Below are positions 11,830-22,937 of a stretch of 64,000 nucleotides of DNA, in pieces; positions within the stretch are counted from its first letter, which is position 1, and every line of letters begins with the position of its first letter. The position numbers and the translations under genes are program-made. The stretch comes from Thereva unica (taxonomy: Eukaryota; Arthropoda; Insecta; Diptera; Therevidae), in contig OX465283.1 of assembly GCA_949987705.1 (NCBI GenBank), positions 5,374,207-5,438,206 on the forward strand. The letters are read 5' to 3'. The notes under the pieces are model-generated. The model saw only the letters and a list, made by a program, of their open reading frames with translations, had not been told where the DNA came from and made no database searches.

Positions 11830-12500
11830 TTATATCTTAGTATATGCTTCATTCTAATCTTCCGTTACTCTAGCACACTTTTCATCGAACCAGTCTTGAC
11901 GTCTTGCTTATATTTCATAAGCAGCTTCGTTATCCGACGCACCGAACCTTCTATTTAGCTCTGCTACATATTCTAATCTAATATCTAATTTGTTCTTCTT
12001 TGAGGCCCGTGGTATTCGCTCTTTTTCTTCTCCCTTCCTTCTATCCTGACGGATGATATCCTGGTTCTCATCTTAGCACCCACAAGAAAATGGTCTGAGT
12101 CCACGTTTGCTTTATGGTACATTTTAACATCTATTATGCTGGACGTGTACCTTGTACTAATCAGTATATGGTTTATAACATTGACGGCTTCTACATTAGG
12201 AAATTTTCAGGACACTCTGTGTATTCTTCTGAGCTAGAATTTCGTGCTATCATGTTAGCTCCAGCAGCAAAGTCCACCAGCCAACGACCATTATAATTGC
12301 ATCTTTTTATCCAGTGACGCATCGAACTCTTCGCCTTCAAACTTTTTCACCGGTATGCTCCTTATCTTCCACGTCAAAATCACCCCTTTTGTAGCTTGAA
12401 AGCACTCCCAACCTGACTGAGAAGTAGCTGTTGACAGATCTCTAACTTATCGTTTGACGTTTCTGATCTGGCATTTAATCTCCAGCTGCTGGCGTCATCT
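11830..12500 (-). pseudogene. LINE endonuclease fragment of a second RTE-like family
   Basis: The minus strand, over several frames, reads NGRWLVDFAAGANMI near 12290, then pieces like INHILISTRYT near 12160 and DSDHFLVGAKMRTRIS near 12095, i.e. the late part of an exonuclease/endonuclease domain with the catalytic SDH motif. The wording differs clearly from copy A (SDHYLV...), so it is a different family. In insect annotations such relics are often labelled craniofacial development protein 2-like, from the LINE endonuclease. It directly abuts copy B, so one may have inserted into the other. Confidence 0.6.
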
Positions 12501-12959
12501 ATTGCAAAATAGCTAAACTTGTAGCGGTGACATCTGACATTAAGGTCACCTAGTGCGTTGAGATGAAGTAGTTACAAAACACGTGAGCATTGGTCCTAAT
12601 TCATATAAAATCCAACGAAACTTCATCCTTTCAGAAAAGAGCAACAATGTAAGCAAGGATTTTAACCTGTTTACAAAAATCCTTGCTAATTTAATCCGAA
12701 GCTCATCGGTGTAAATAATGAAGTTTAATGAAACAAAGTTCACCCCTTCGACTTCACCAGGAAATAATGTTACATAAGGATCTAGGAGCTTCAGAACGCT
12801 ATTAACCTACAATAAATCCTTGAGAGCTTGTTTCAAGCCTGTTGAATCCTGCATAAGTGGATTACAGATAGCGGATTCTGTAAGTAGATTAGCAGGGACT
12901 TAATGACTCACAGCATTAAAGCCTCGTTCAGCAGCACTTTTGTGTGTGCGCTCATCTCG

Positions 12960-13900
12960 CTAATAAGACGACACTGGCAAAGTAGGTACAGCAACAGCAC
13001 AGGTACCCAGCTGCTAATTACATGGGCAAACAACAACAACACCCTGCCCGAAATCAATACAAAATAAATCCGCCATAAATTTCATAACCGCCTCATTACC
13101 GGACTAATCCTAATCTGAAAGAAGCCAATTTCGGCGCCGCGCTCTGGTGTACCTGCTGATCAAGAAACACGCCCGCTAACAAGCCAGCCGAGTTCACCTG
13201 TTCAACCATATTTCATCGCCGAAACGTGTACAACTGCGCCGGCAGTCATTAAGTGCGCGCCTATTGTGAGACGAAATTTGTCTCAAGCGGCGACGCTTCA
13301 ATCGCCGCACTTGGGAAGCAGCGCAGCACCAGTAATTAGTCTGGTCGTGAGCTGATGCAAAATTAATTAGTGCGGCGTGCACGATGCCGACTTTAAAAAT
13401 AGAAGCGCGCACCTCGCAGCTCCGCGCCCTTCGCCAATGATGCATGTGGTCCGCCAACGCCCCGGGGCCATCGATCATTGTCAAGGAACTATGAGGAGCA
13501 ACTAGTGTTGCCGACGTCTTCCCAAGGTCAGATGCCGCCCTGTACTTCAATTACCGCTCTGCACACAGGTATAGACCAGCCTCGGCGTCTCGCGGTAATT
13601 AGACGGAAATTTGCATGCCGATACCTTCGGAGCACACAGGTGCAGCAATCGCTGTAATCACTACAGGAAAAGTTGATTCACCTGGCAGAGCTATGGCTGC
13701 AGGTTCACACCCAAAATAGACGCTGGCGCCCTTAAGGTCTGTGAATGATCCGAAAGAGGGCGCTCGGGTGGCAGGGGGCCCGGAAATTTATTGTGTTCGG
13801 GGCAAAACTTTTCGGGTTTACATTAGTCGCATTCGGATTCGCATGTGCTCTCGTCGGTATAGGGTCTAATTAGTTGCTACACAGTGTCGAACCCCTCCGG
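12960..13900. promoter_or_regulatory. candidate cis-regulatory island (13 kb)
   Basis: Single-copy-looking, GC-richer sequence with many homeodomain-type TAATTA/ATTAGT cores, CATAAAT motifs and E-boxes CACCTG (for example near 13194 and 13678). No coding pattern. The style recurs at about 26, 37, 42 and 60 kb. Regulatory function is an inference from composition and motifs only. Confidence 0.25.
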
Positions 13901-14325
13901 GCCGGGGTAATTGTGGAACTGTGGTGCGTGATTGTAAGTCTCCCACTGTTGTTGTTAATTGGGGCACACCGGAGTTTTGGGGATTGGGATTGGGGCATGT
14001 ATCATCGCTGACATCTGATTCTGTGGGATTGATGGTAATTGAGGTGCTCAGAACCATCGGAATTCAAAGGGCATTCATCTTGGCTCCCACAGAATATTAT
14101 CGGAATGAAGTGTATCCATTGCTGGGTTGTAGTTTTATGACGGGTCCGGGAGTGCGGTAATTTGTAGTTTCGTGTCAGCGATTTATTATTGGCAAGGGAA
14201 AAAAGGGTTGAGATTATTTGAAAATTTTGTAATTAGAAAGTGTTTCGCTGTAGTTTAAAATTATTGCCTTGGGAACTGTTTGAGAATTAGTTTTAGTAGA
14301 ATAGCGCTACAGGCACAGGGGTTAA

Positions 14326-14430
14326 GTGACGTCATCGGTTGTGAGCTTGGGTGTGAGTTTTATCCGGGACGTGAACTTGTGTGATAAGCTTTTTGCAGTG
14401 AGTTTTGGGTGTGAGCGCCACCTAAGTGTG
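14326..14430 (+). repeat. left arm of a dispersed inverted repeat pair
   Basis: TGACGTCATCGGTT followed by GCTTGGGTGTG and, further in, a second TTGGGTGTG-GCGCCACCT block. The reverse complement of 16478-16548 carries the same two blocks in the same order (TGACGTCATCAGTT, CTTGGGTGTG, TTGGGTGT, CGCCACCT). It may be the terminus of a DNA transposon or two copies of one repeat. Confidence 0.4.
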
Positions 14431-15026
14431 GAACTAGATGTAAAGCCGTTTAAGGATATTATAGAAACACATAATGCAATACAGAAGGGGCATAAAGCTC
14501 TCAAGGCTGGTAAAATGGACTCAATAACCCAAGCGCAAGCAAGCCAATAACCAGCGCGCTAAAAGGGCTAATAGCTTCAATGTAAGTCAAAAGAAAATGA
14601 AACAAAAGAAAAAGGCTGAGAAATAATGAACCATTCTCACCACATAAATATTTAAATCTGGAGCCAGCTATCCTTCTTAGGGATTATTCTGAACGTAGCA
14701 CTTTCACTGTGGAAAACTAACGAGAAATCAGCCTCCATAAAAGTATGCTTGTGCTAAAGCTTACCCACTGTGAAAGTTCATCCAAGACAAAGCCAAGGAT
14801 TGAAACCTGGATCCAAATCTCCCGAAAGTTCCTACCCAAGATCCCGATTCTCGCCCAAGTCACACTACAGCGAAGTGAACAGGTGAACCTCGTTGAAATA
14901 ATTCCCATTATAAGCAGTGAAATTTAAGAAAATACAGGATTCTTAGAAGACACCTAACAATTTCCTATGTAGGACTCAAAACTTTCTGAAAGTGGCCAAA
15001 AATGCAAATCTTTTAAATTATTTTCT

Positions 15027-15225
15027 TTAAGCTCTCCAAGCTTCTGTTTAAGCGCTAAAAGCTTCTGTTCAAGCTTTAAAAGCTTTTATTGAAGCTTTAA
15101 AAGCTATCGTTTAAGCTTTAAGCGCTTTTGGAAAGCTTTTGTTGAAGCTTCAAAAGCTTTTATCTAACTTTTAAAAGCTTTTATCTAAGCTCAAAAAGCT
15201 TTTATTTTAACTTTAAAGCTGTTGT
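15027..15225. repeat. AAGCTTT-rich degenerate tandem repeat (locus 1)
   Basis: Irregularly spaced (A)AAGCTTT and AGCTTTTA motifs every 12-25 bases. The same pattern fills 57555-57785, 62463-62648 and 63056-63238. Confidence 0.7.
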
Positions 15226-15779
15226 GCAGCTGCCGTATGTTAAATTACGATTTGCTTACGTCTAGGATTTCGGAATTTATCACTAATTCGCGTTTACCAT
15301 GTTCAAAAAACACTATAAAATCCGACCATGAACTTCCTCGAGGCTACCCAGGATTACACAGAGCTCAAACACTATTTTGAAGATGAAATCTGGCTACGAA
15401 CTCACTGGAAAAAGGACTCAGAATGAACCGTAAGATGACGAAACAGAATAGCTCGTAAAAATTCTCAGGATACAGAGTAAACGTGGCCAGACCCGTAGCG
15501 TAGAATAAAACGGTAGATGAAACAATCCACAACAGGTTTAGACAGCTCAGCGACAGCACAGCAAGGCAAGCAGTGCGCCACAGCATATTAAAGAGGCGGT
15601 GGTGCAGAGTTCAGTTGAGACAATCAAAGAGTTCATTCCGCAGCCTGATGACTAGGCGGGTGTCTTAAGAGAATTGATCTGTCAGCCATAAAAACGTGTT
15701 ACCATAGGAGAGCTGATCCGGTGGTAAAGTGAGTTGGAAAGAAAACCTTTACTGTTGGTGCCAACTGCAAGCACCATAG

Positions 15780-16110
15780 ACACGCTGATGTACCGATTTT
15801 TCTGTTGAAAGTTGGTGCAACATATGACTCGGGCAAGGACTACATACATAGCTTCCAGACAAGCTCCAAATGGCAACGTGCCGAAACTCATGTCCAACAT
15901 AGCGACTTGGTGCTCATCAAAGATGAAAAAACCCTACAACCAAGATGGCCACTAGGACGTAACATCCAATTTCACTATCGCAACGATGGACGGATCCAAG
16001 TGGTAACAGTCCATCACCGGACAGGCTAGTTTAAGCGCGTCATAGTAAAACTGTTGATGACCAGCGCTCCAAAGGGAAGGGAAATTTAAGTGCTGTCAAT
16101 ATGCTCATAA
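15780..16110 (+). pseudogene. BEL/Pao retrotransposon integrase C-terminal relic
   Basis: The frame from about 15805 reads KDYIHSFQTSSKW, HSDLVLIKDE, RWPLGR, then RIQVVTVHHRTG and, after an in-frame stop, FKRVIVKL. In family knowledge this is the C-terminal integrase tail of BEL/Pao elements (W..EYL..LQ.R.KW; DLVLI.D...P...WPLGR; VVxV.T..G.FKRP..KL). Only this end of pol remains; the upstream 200 bases are too decayed to read. It sits between two inverted repeat arms and just before a 5S-derived repeat. Confidence 0.65.
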
Positions 16111-16183
16111 TGGAGCAAAACTGAAGCTTTAAGATATTATATAGGACGAAAAAAACGGGCGATGATCTCGGTGTTCATAAAGG

Positions 16184-16290
16184 GTGCCATTAAACCGATT
16201 CTCGTTCGATTCCCGAGGTCAAACACCATTGGATGTGAATAGTACTTAGTTGGGGCACCATTATAGTAAAACGACACTCGCGTTTGGAGA
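16184..16290 (+). repeat. 5S-rRNA-derived SINE-like repeat, copy 1
   Basis: On the plus strand GATTCTCGTTCGAT, GAGGTCAA and AGTACTTAGTTGGGG occur in the order and spacing of a 5S rRNA gene, then GTAAAACGACACTC, a tail shared with the other copies. Insect 5S rRNA has CGGTTCTCGTCCGAT and TTAGTACTTAGATGGGGGACC at these places (family knowledge). The AAGCAGC block of the A box is damaged here. Three more copies lie in the window on the minus strand. Confidence 0.7.
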
Positions 16291-16477
16291 GGAAACTCCA
16301 ATTGCGAAAGATGCACAAAAGTAACAGCTTTTCGACACCGGAGCTTTTTACATAAAAGATTATTTCTTTTTGAGGAGTGCCTAGGCGGGCACTGCGACCT
16401 ATTTTATTTGGTCTTTGTGCCTTCTCCTAATTTCACAGTGCCAAAGCTCATCCAAGACACAGCGAAGTTCAACTAAT

Positions 16478-16548
16478 CCCTCACAGGTGGCGTTCACTAA
16501 CACCCAAGACCACATCCACACCCAAGTCAATAACTGATGACGTCATTG
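16478..16548 (-). repeat. right arm of the dispersed inverted repeat pair
   Basis: Reverse complement of the 14326-14430 arm: GACGTCAT at about 16539-16546 and CACACCCAAG upstream. The enclosed 2.1 kb contains a BEL/Pao relic, an AAGCTTT repeat and a 5S-derived repeat, so the pair is unlikely to bound one simple element. Confidence 0.4.
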
Positions 16549-17165
16549 AGCTCGGAGCACAATAGCTCTACTACTTTATTGGATACTTTTTACTCATTAA
16601 GTGCAGCACCAATCCAATCCCACAAGCAAGTATATATTTCTTCCTCAAGTCAATTACTGTATAATAAAATACTTACCTCACAGCACATAATTTAAGATTA
16701 ATCCACCTGTGCAGCCATCCCTCCACTTCCGCCATCATTTTTATGCAAATTTAATAGCTGACAGCAAACACAGAATCGTTCTTACAGATTACCACATTTC
16801 TTCTGTTACGGGCAATAAATCACAAGGCCCCAAACCTTCATGCACGGCCATTTAAGCAATTTCATCCCTATCCATTTATCTTCCTCCTCCTTTGCTACCA
16901 TTCATAAAGAATCTGGTGGTCGTAGCCATTTCTTGGTAGCTGGCTGCATCAAATCTAAATAGTCAAGTTCAAAGAAGTTTATTTACCCCCACCAGAAGTT
17001 CCGCTAAGCTATGCGCCATGGCAGCCGATTGGCGACGCTAGAGCTGCTGGGGTTGTCGCAAAATTGACTTCTTAATGATTTTTTTCAACCGAAACCCCCT
17101 CTTCCCGCCGCTTTCAAGTAAGTCGTTTGATATCTCTACTTCTTGGTAAGAAGATTGGTTTTCCC

Positions 17166-17702
17166 CACTGACATATAGAATGGACTGCTTATGAGAAATT
17201 GTTCATGGCACCAATTTGTTCCATAGGCTACAAACCTTTTTTCACTCCATGTAAACACCGGAATCACTTTTGAAATTTACATTTTTTTAAATACGTACTT
17301 AAAACATTAAAACAACACAAATATTTTGTTTAAAAAAATTAATAAACACTATTTTCACTTTTTCACCTTTTAAAATGCCTTTTTTTCATTAATGTGCAAA
17401 ATTTATGTGTATCTGATTTAAGTTCTCAACGCCTGTCTTAGCAACTGACATTCTCACCGGGGGCTTATGGGGAAAAGAGCAAAAGATATAAACATCACTA
17501 TACTCGTCTATTTTTTTCTAATTGATTTAACGCAAAAGATATAAACATCACTATACCCGTCTATTTTTTTCTAATTGATTTTATTTCTGAGTGCTTCTGT
17601 CAGTTTGGGGGCTTATGGATGAGCGAGCGACTATACCTTTTTGGTGCCATCGGTTTGTATGGGAATAATTGCTGATGAGCAGTCCATTATTATATGTCAG
17701 TG
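17166..17702. mobile_element. 537-bp MITE with 8-bp target-site duplication
   Basis: The ends are inverted repeats: CACTGACATATA at 17166-17177 and TATATGTCAGTG at 17691-17702, with similarity running inward for about 60-70 bases (ATGGACTGCT blocks on both sides, then GGCACCAA/TTGGTGCC). Directly outside both ends is the same octamer GTTTTCCC (17158-17165 and 17703-17710). An 8-bp duplication with CA...TG ends fits hAT-like or other 8-bp-TSD superfamilies; I cannot choose. No transposase is encoded, so it is non-autonomous. The middle holds a 53-bp direct duplication. Confidence 0.75.
17479..17583 (+). repeat. two tandem copies of a 53-bp unit
   Basis: GCAAAAGATATAAACATCAC... repeats with period 53 and one substitution (CTC versus CCC). 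It lies inside the 537-bp MITE, so the duplication arose after or within the element. Confidence 0.9.
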
Positions 17703-17710
17703 GTTTTCCC

Positions 17711-20700
17711 GCTATGCGTGGAAGTGGTGCAATGGCGACCACTTAACACTAGCTGAACTTGATAGTTCGCCAAGTATCCGAGCATGTACATAAAGAATGA
17801 GTCGCCATCACCACCCTGTTTCGGTTATATAAATAGAGCCGGGTTGATTGCGTGTGGCGGCAATCGAGACCTTTGGGTTCGGCAAATCTCCAAGGCATTG
17901 AAACAACACGGGCGACATCTAGGAAACTCTAGTTTTCCTGGCTTTTGGCGACACTTGAGTTCGTTCTCTCCTTAAATATTGAATGAGCATCAGAGAACAA
18001 AATCGATAATAGACAAACTCGATGCCAGAAAATAAGAACCTCCCATCCCTCAGGTCTGTTCGACATATGTGGAATTTTGGGTCTGATGCCAAGTCAGTCT
18101 TCTTCAAATTGCTGCTGCTGCTGCAGTCGCAGAATGCACAAAAGCGTCCTCGTTGCCAAAATGCTTAAGTCTACTTTGAGGTTGCAGCTTGACTTCTCAG
18201 TTCTCATCAAAAGTTTTCTGACATTTTGTTCACAATATTCCGAAGTGGCATGCATCAACTTTTGTGTAGCAGATGTCACCAGATGACGACAAAAAATACA
18301 TGAAAGGAGCCTTCCCCTACCCTTTACTTCGTACTTCTCCACCCCAGCCACAAATCGACTTGTTGCTTAGTACTTACGTAAATCATGGGATATAGAACTT
18401 GAAGTACGCGCTTACAGGGTGGTTATTGTTGCTCGCACAAAAGGTGTTATTGTTATCGTTCCACGTTTACAGGCGCGGCGGCACAAAGGTAATGCGACAT
18501 TTGAAGCCGCACAATGGCGCTGAAGCGCCACGTACTAACACTTACCATAAAGAACAGTTTCCACAAGCCATATAACACTTGTCATAAATATTTAAGGAAC
18601 TTTAAGGAATGTTCCAGGCAGCGTCAAAGACGAAGACGACGACGACGCCGAGATTCGCTTTACCATCATCCAATATTCATCTCATCGCATATGCAGTTCG
18701 GCGGCTGGCACACGGATAACACGGCTTTCGATCTCATGAAAGTCAATACGTTTCGGTGGCACATAACGTTATGCTGTTACACCAAAAGTAACATTTACCG
18801 TTATATTCAAAGATGGCACCGATAAAAATTCTGGTCCCATTCCTTCCTCGAGGCGTTTTAAGGAAATTCTGAAGTGCTACTGCTGCATCACGTCGCACAC
18901 ATTTGTGTCCTCTCCCTCTCTTCCTCTCTTCCATGATTGACTTATCATGCTCTATAACGTTCTGGGCCTAGGGTTAAATTTGCCTCAAGGATTCGAGGAC
19001 GACGACGACGGTCTATTGAATTGTCATTCTAGTGCCCATCACTCTGCTCTGGAGTGGGGGCGTACGTGCACTTGTCAATGAAGCTGGGGCTTTACCCCCC
19101 GAGCCGATTCGGATCCGTTCGGCTGGAAATTGATTTACTACGGATGCTTGATACACTAGCAGTGAATGGCTTGCTGATGCGGAACGATATCCTTTTATCC
19201 GTGTTCGTATTAAATTGTAAAGGATGCGACGCCAAGTCATCCTATTTTTAGACGGCCTACGGACATGTACGAGCAACTAACAGGACGAGGTCACAGGCGT
19301 CCTAGGTCCCACAAAACAGTTCGGCAAGAGCATCCCTCTTAGTGGCATGTCAGTTTCGGCAGTGTCAACGACTTCTTCATTAGCTCGTCCCTTCTCAAAG
19401 GATATCAATTCAACAGGTTGATAATCCCAAACGGGAAGGACTACATTAAGGATTCATTTTACTCACGTGAACATGGAGAGTTGGCTTTCTTCGAGATTCC
19501 ATGGCGGATGAATAGGGCTTTCACCCCTTTTCCGTAGTCCTCGGTGGTTGGGGGGAGTTACTTGGAACTGTAACTTGTAGCACAGAGCAATAACCTTTCC
19601 GTGTTATTGTATACTCCTACAAAAAGGCGCGCCCCTCGTCTCGGCCTTGTCACTATATTTGTGCGCTTCTATAATTTCCCCGTTCTGATGCCTATCGACG
19701 ACGACCGCTTTGGGGATACTTTTAGACTTGATTGCGTGCTAGTCCTGTTTTGGAACTTCGTCGGTCCTAGGGTTGGGGAGCGGCGCTCGTCTATTTACAG
19801 CCTGATTGAGTGCGGTATTGGGTGACGATTTGTTGCAATTACTGCTGGCGGTGGGAAATTATGGAAATTACCCCGGAAATAATGATGGAACAAGAAAAGA
19901 ATTTTGATTTCTTCTTGGATTGATTGCCGCTATTAATTCTGAAAGCGTGTGAAAATTGCTGTCGTTTGTCTTCATTTCTCTGCTTTCTTTGGTAAATACC
20001 TGGAAAAATGAAAGGAACTAATTGGATTTGAATATGAAAGCTGGAGAACAGATGCTGTGCTACTGGTGATGGATGCTTTTTATGTCTTTCGTGGTCAATG
20101 AAATTGTTGTCTTCTTGAGGGTGGAAAGTAAGAGTGAGCAAGGGAGCAAGGTGCAAGGTGTAAGAAACTAGTTACTAACTGGAAACTGGTTGATTACGAT
20201 TCTCCGTTTGCAAATCTCTGATTTATTATGGTGGAACGCAATTGCATTAGGGAGTGTGAAAATATCACTATACTTATGGGTGACGTCACAATAAAACACT
20301 TTAAGTGTTTTGAAATAAAACACTTTTAAAAGCTCAGATTTGCAATGGAGCTGTTTGATTAACACATTCCCTACGGTTAGAGTTGAGCAGGATTTGTTCG
20401 AGGCAGTACATTTGTCCCTTACACGACTGTAAATCGTACTGAGGCCTTAATTTTTAAATGTTCCACTTCAAAAGTAATGTACTAGGTACTACCCTTGGTA
20501 TGAGCGTCTAATCCTGTAAAATTACACACCCTAATCTCAAAGGACACAGGAACTCATTCATTTTGACCCTTTCGCTCCATTTTTTTTTGCATTGATGATA
20601 CAATTTTCATATAAATTAGTACCGATAGGGTTAAATGGAAGACATCGAGTCCGGCCTAAATACAGGGTGAGCACAGGTTTTTTTATACCCACTGCCAAAA

Positions 20701-20929
20701 TATACATTCAACTGTAGCATAAATCGAGAAAGTTGAAAATTGGAACAGAAAAAAGTTTTGTTTTAATTAATTGAAATTTTTCCCTTCATGATATAATTCA
20801 CATGTCAATTCAAACTACTACGTTTAAGTAGCAAAATGTCCTTAGACGTCATCAGAATTTTTAATGTCTTCGGCTTAATAGATTGTAAACACATCTTTTG
20901 TCAATTAGCGGTCATATGGTCGTCGACCT
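17711..20929. other. no recognisable gene
   Basis: Contains a CGA/GAC triplet run (18628-18648) inside an unrecognised 103-residue frame, and a GC-richer patch at 19000-19840 with open frames on both strands. The minus strand near 19300-19550 has retroelement-like wording but nothing I can assign. Confidence 0.35.
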
Positions 20930-21014
20930 TTATGCTGTAAACATGCTAAGGGCGACGGCGACGGTGCACACAAATTAAAAAGCACACACAAGAATAATCA
21001 TCTTCGACATCCGA

Positions 21015-21530
21015 ATCCCAGTGGGAAAAAGGAGTGCTCCAAGAGCCATCTTGGAGCGCTCCAAAAGGAGCATAGAGTGCTCCCGTTGCCATACCTGTTC
21101 TATATTCTTTTTAACATTGCATGTCATTGCGAGGGAGCATACGTTTTATGCTCCCAAAAACGCGTTGTTGGAGCATTATAAAAAAGCTTTTTAAAAAAGA
21201 AATATTCATGGGCGCCTGTGGGTATGTGATCCGGTATCGAAAAGCTTTTATTTTGTTTATCTTTTGCAATTGCCTTTTTCTTTCCAAGCCCGAGAATGGC
21301 TTTACCAAAGGTGTCCCCCAACTAAACTCTATCATCTTCTAAAGCTGCTTGTCCTCCGTATCGAACTAGAGCCGGGCTATTGAGTTTGCTAATGTCACAT
21401 TTTATGGGCATGCAGATAATTGCCCGTTTTCTTTTTTTATATAAAATTTATGAAAACTCCAAGAAAGCTCCCTTGAGAGTGCTCCAAGTACACTCCCTTG
21501 TGCATCGCTCCCAATTTTTCCCACTGGGAT
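21015..21530. mobile_element. nested inverted-repeat element inside MITE 1
   Basis: The ends are ATCCCAGTGGGAAAAA (21015-21030) and its perfect reverse complement (21515-21530), followed inward by GGAGTGCTCC-type blocks on both sides. MITE 2 supplies an uninterrupted version of the target: its GCCGA is followed directly by GTTATGCTGCACACG where MITE 1 has CCGA, the insert, then GCTACTGCTCCCCACG. No transposase is seen. The superfamily is undetermined; the CAGTGGG start is reminiscent of hAT ends. A 5S-derived repeat lies within it (21286-21398). Confidence 0.7.
21286..21398 (-). repeat. 5S-rRNA-derived SINE-like repeat, copy 2
   Basis: The minus strand reads GTGACATTAGCAAACTCAAT, CGGCTCTAGTTCGAT, GGACAAGCAGC, then TTTAGTTGGGGGACACC and GGTAAAGCCATTCTCG. 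This keeps the order of 5S internal promoter blocks (A-box AAGCAGC, C-box TTGGGGGACC). It is the most diverged of the four copies and lies inside the nested element. Confidence 0.6.
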
Positions 21531-21786
21531 GCTACTGCTCCCCACGCGCACAGGAACATACGAGAAAAGCAACACAATCCCATGTCACACCGCCCAGGCA
21601 ATTTTGAGGGGCGACGGCTACGAAATAGAACTTGGATTGATTGAGTCGCCACTCTCGGCGACCTCGTCGTCGAGTGGTCTGCATGTTGTGCTGCACCCTT
21701 CATACTCATAGAAAAGTTGTGTGTTCTATTCGTTTTTGCCAGTCGCTGTGGAAACTATTTTCGCCCTTAGCATGTTTACAGCATTA

Positions 21787-22092
21787 TGCTGTAAACATGC
21801 TAAGGGCCACGGCGAAGCGATTTTCCTCGACCACGGCGAAGCGATTTTCCTCGGCCACGGCGAAGCGATTTTCCTCGGCCATGGCGAATGGCTCAACGAA
21901 ATTTGTTGCGAGCACACACCAAAAGCGACGGCGACACGAATTAAAAAGCACACACCGGAATGACCATCTTGCACAGCCGAGTTATGCTGCACACGCACAC
22001 AGTAGCACACGAAAATAGCAACAAAAACCTATGCCACAGCGCACATGCAACTTTGAAGCGATTCGTCGGTCGTCCTAAGCATGTTTACAGCA
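21787..22092. mobile_element. MITE 2, tandem to MITE 1 and sharing a TTA
   Basis: It starts with the same terminus TGCTGTAAACATGCTAAGGG at 21787 and ends with AGCATGTTTACAGCA at 22092. TTA flanks both ends (21784-21786, shared with MITE 1, and 22093-22095). Length is 306 bp. The contact between the two elements forms a near-perfect palindrome: 22-nt arms 21763-21784 and 21786-21807 around a single T. Confidence 0.75.
21807..21891 (+). repeat. 24-bp tandem repeat within MITE 2
   Basis: Three full units of CCACGGCGAAGCGATTTTCC plus TCGR (21807-21830, 21831-21854, 21855-21878) and a partial fourth. Units differ by only one base, so the expansion is recent. MITE 1 lacks it. Confidence 0.9.
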
Positions 22093-22095
22093 TTA

Positions 22096-22756
22096 ATCTG
22101 CTCTTTGTGGCTAGTCGTGACTTCTGTAGTAAAAGAACAAAATACTCTAGTTTTTCTGAGTTTTTGTCAAGTTTTTTTATGAGGTTTTCTTACCAGTGCC
22201 TATCGAGCCACGATATCTCGTCAACTGCCAGTTTTCTCGTCAGTTCGAAGGCAAAAACTTGCCTTTTACTAGCGAGTTTCGAGTCAAAAATTTGAACCGA
22301 TTGAAAGATTGAACCGTCACATCCTCGTGGAACCTCCTAGATAACCAACTTGTGGGGCAATTCTTATAGGTTGGCTTTGTCAGGATGGACCTATTCTTTC
22401 GTACCATTCTCTCATGGGACTTCCCAATTAAATTGCATTGCATTCATCGGTCCGGAACTGGATATTGGAGCAGCCACTACCGGAATTACTATTGCGGAGG
22501 GGGGTCAAATGGTAGCAACCACCTCAGGGACCTTTGAGGGTGCCGGTACATCAAAGAGATAAATCCTGGGTAAAGCCACCTGCGATCTAAGGTCTACACG
22601 ATCTAAGATATTCCGATATGCTAACGAATCCTACCTCAACCTTCACGAAGATGTAGATTTTACATCGGGTGTCCCCTGGATGCTCTTGTCTATACAAGAG
22701 TAACAGCCTGAGGAGGGTGAAAGGCGAGTGTTTCGCGCCTCAAAACGAAGCAAAAA
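22096..22756. other. no recognisable feature
   Basis: Mixed sequence without a coding pattern, inverted repeat or known repeat that I can identify. Confidence 0.35.
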
Positions 22757-22937
22757 CCAGGTGATGCAACAATCCAGAGCAGCAAGATTTGGAATGGGAA
22801 GAAATATAACCATCGACGAACATAACTTAGAAGTAGTCGATAAAACAGTCTACCTAGACCCAAGTAGGCCAGTAGGTAGACCCAGCAGGAGGTGGATAGG
22901 CTCTGTTGGGCTGTAGCGCCATTGGATGGATGGATGG
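22757..22937 (+). pseudogene. LINE reverse-transcriptase C-terminal fragment with ATGG tail
   Basis: NLEVVDKTVYLD (near 22829) matches the stretch before the YLGS motif in the late RT domain of insect RTE-like and related LINEs, and GRPSRRWIGSV (near 22875) is the GRPxxRW motif close to the C-terminus; the part between them is deleted. The text then gives GGCTGTAGCGCCATTGG and a (ATGG)3 tail, a typical LINE 3' end. Confidence 0.55.

Larger units (their letters stand above)
20933..21783. mobile_element. MITE 1 with 3-bp TTA target duplication, interrupted by a nested element
   Basis: The left terminus TGCTGTAAACATGCTAAGGG starts at 20933 and its inverted copy ends at 21783. The flanking trinucleotides are TTA (20930-20932 and 21784-21786). 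Without the nested insert (about 21016-21530) it is close to 335 bp, similar to its neighbour. Internal landmarks GGCGACGGCGAC, AATTAAAAAGCACACAC and a CATCTT block match MITE 2. A 3-bp TWA duplication is typical of PIF/Harbinger elements (family knowledge). Confidence 0.7.

Noticed and set aside
18514..18825. 103-residue frame with a poly-Arg run
   Set aside because: The Arg run comes from a CGA/GAC microsatellite.
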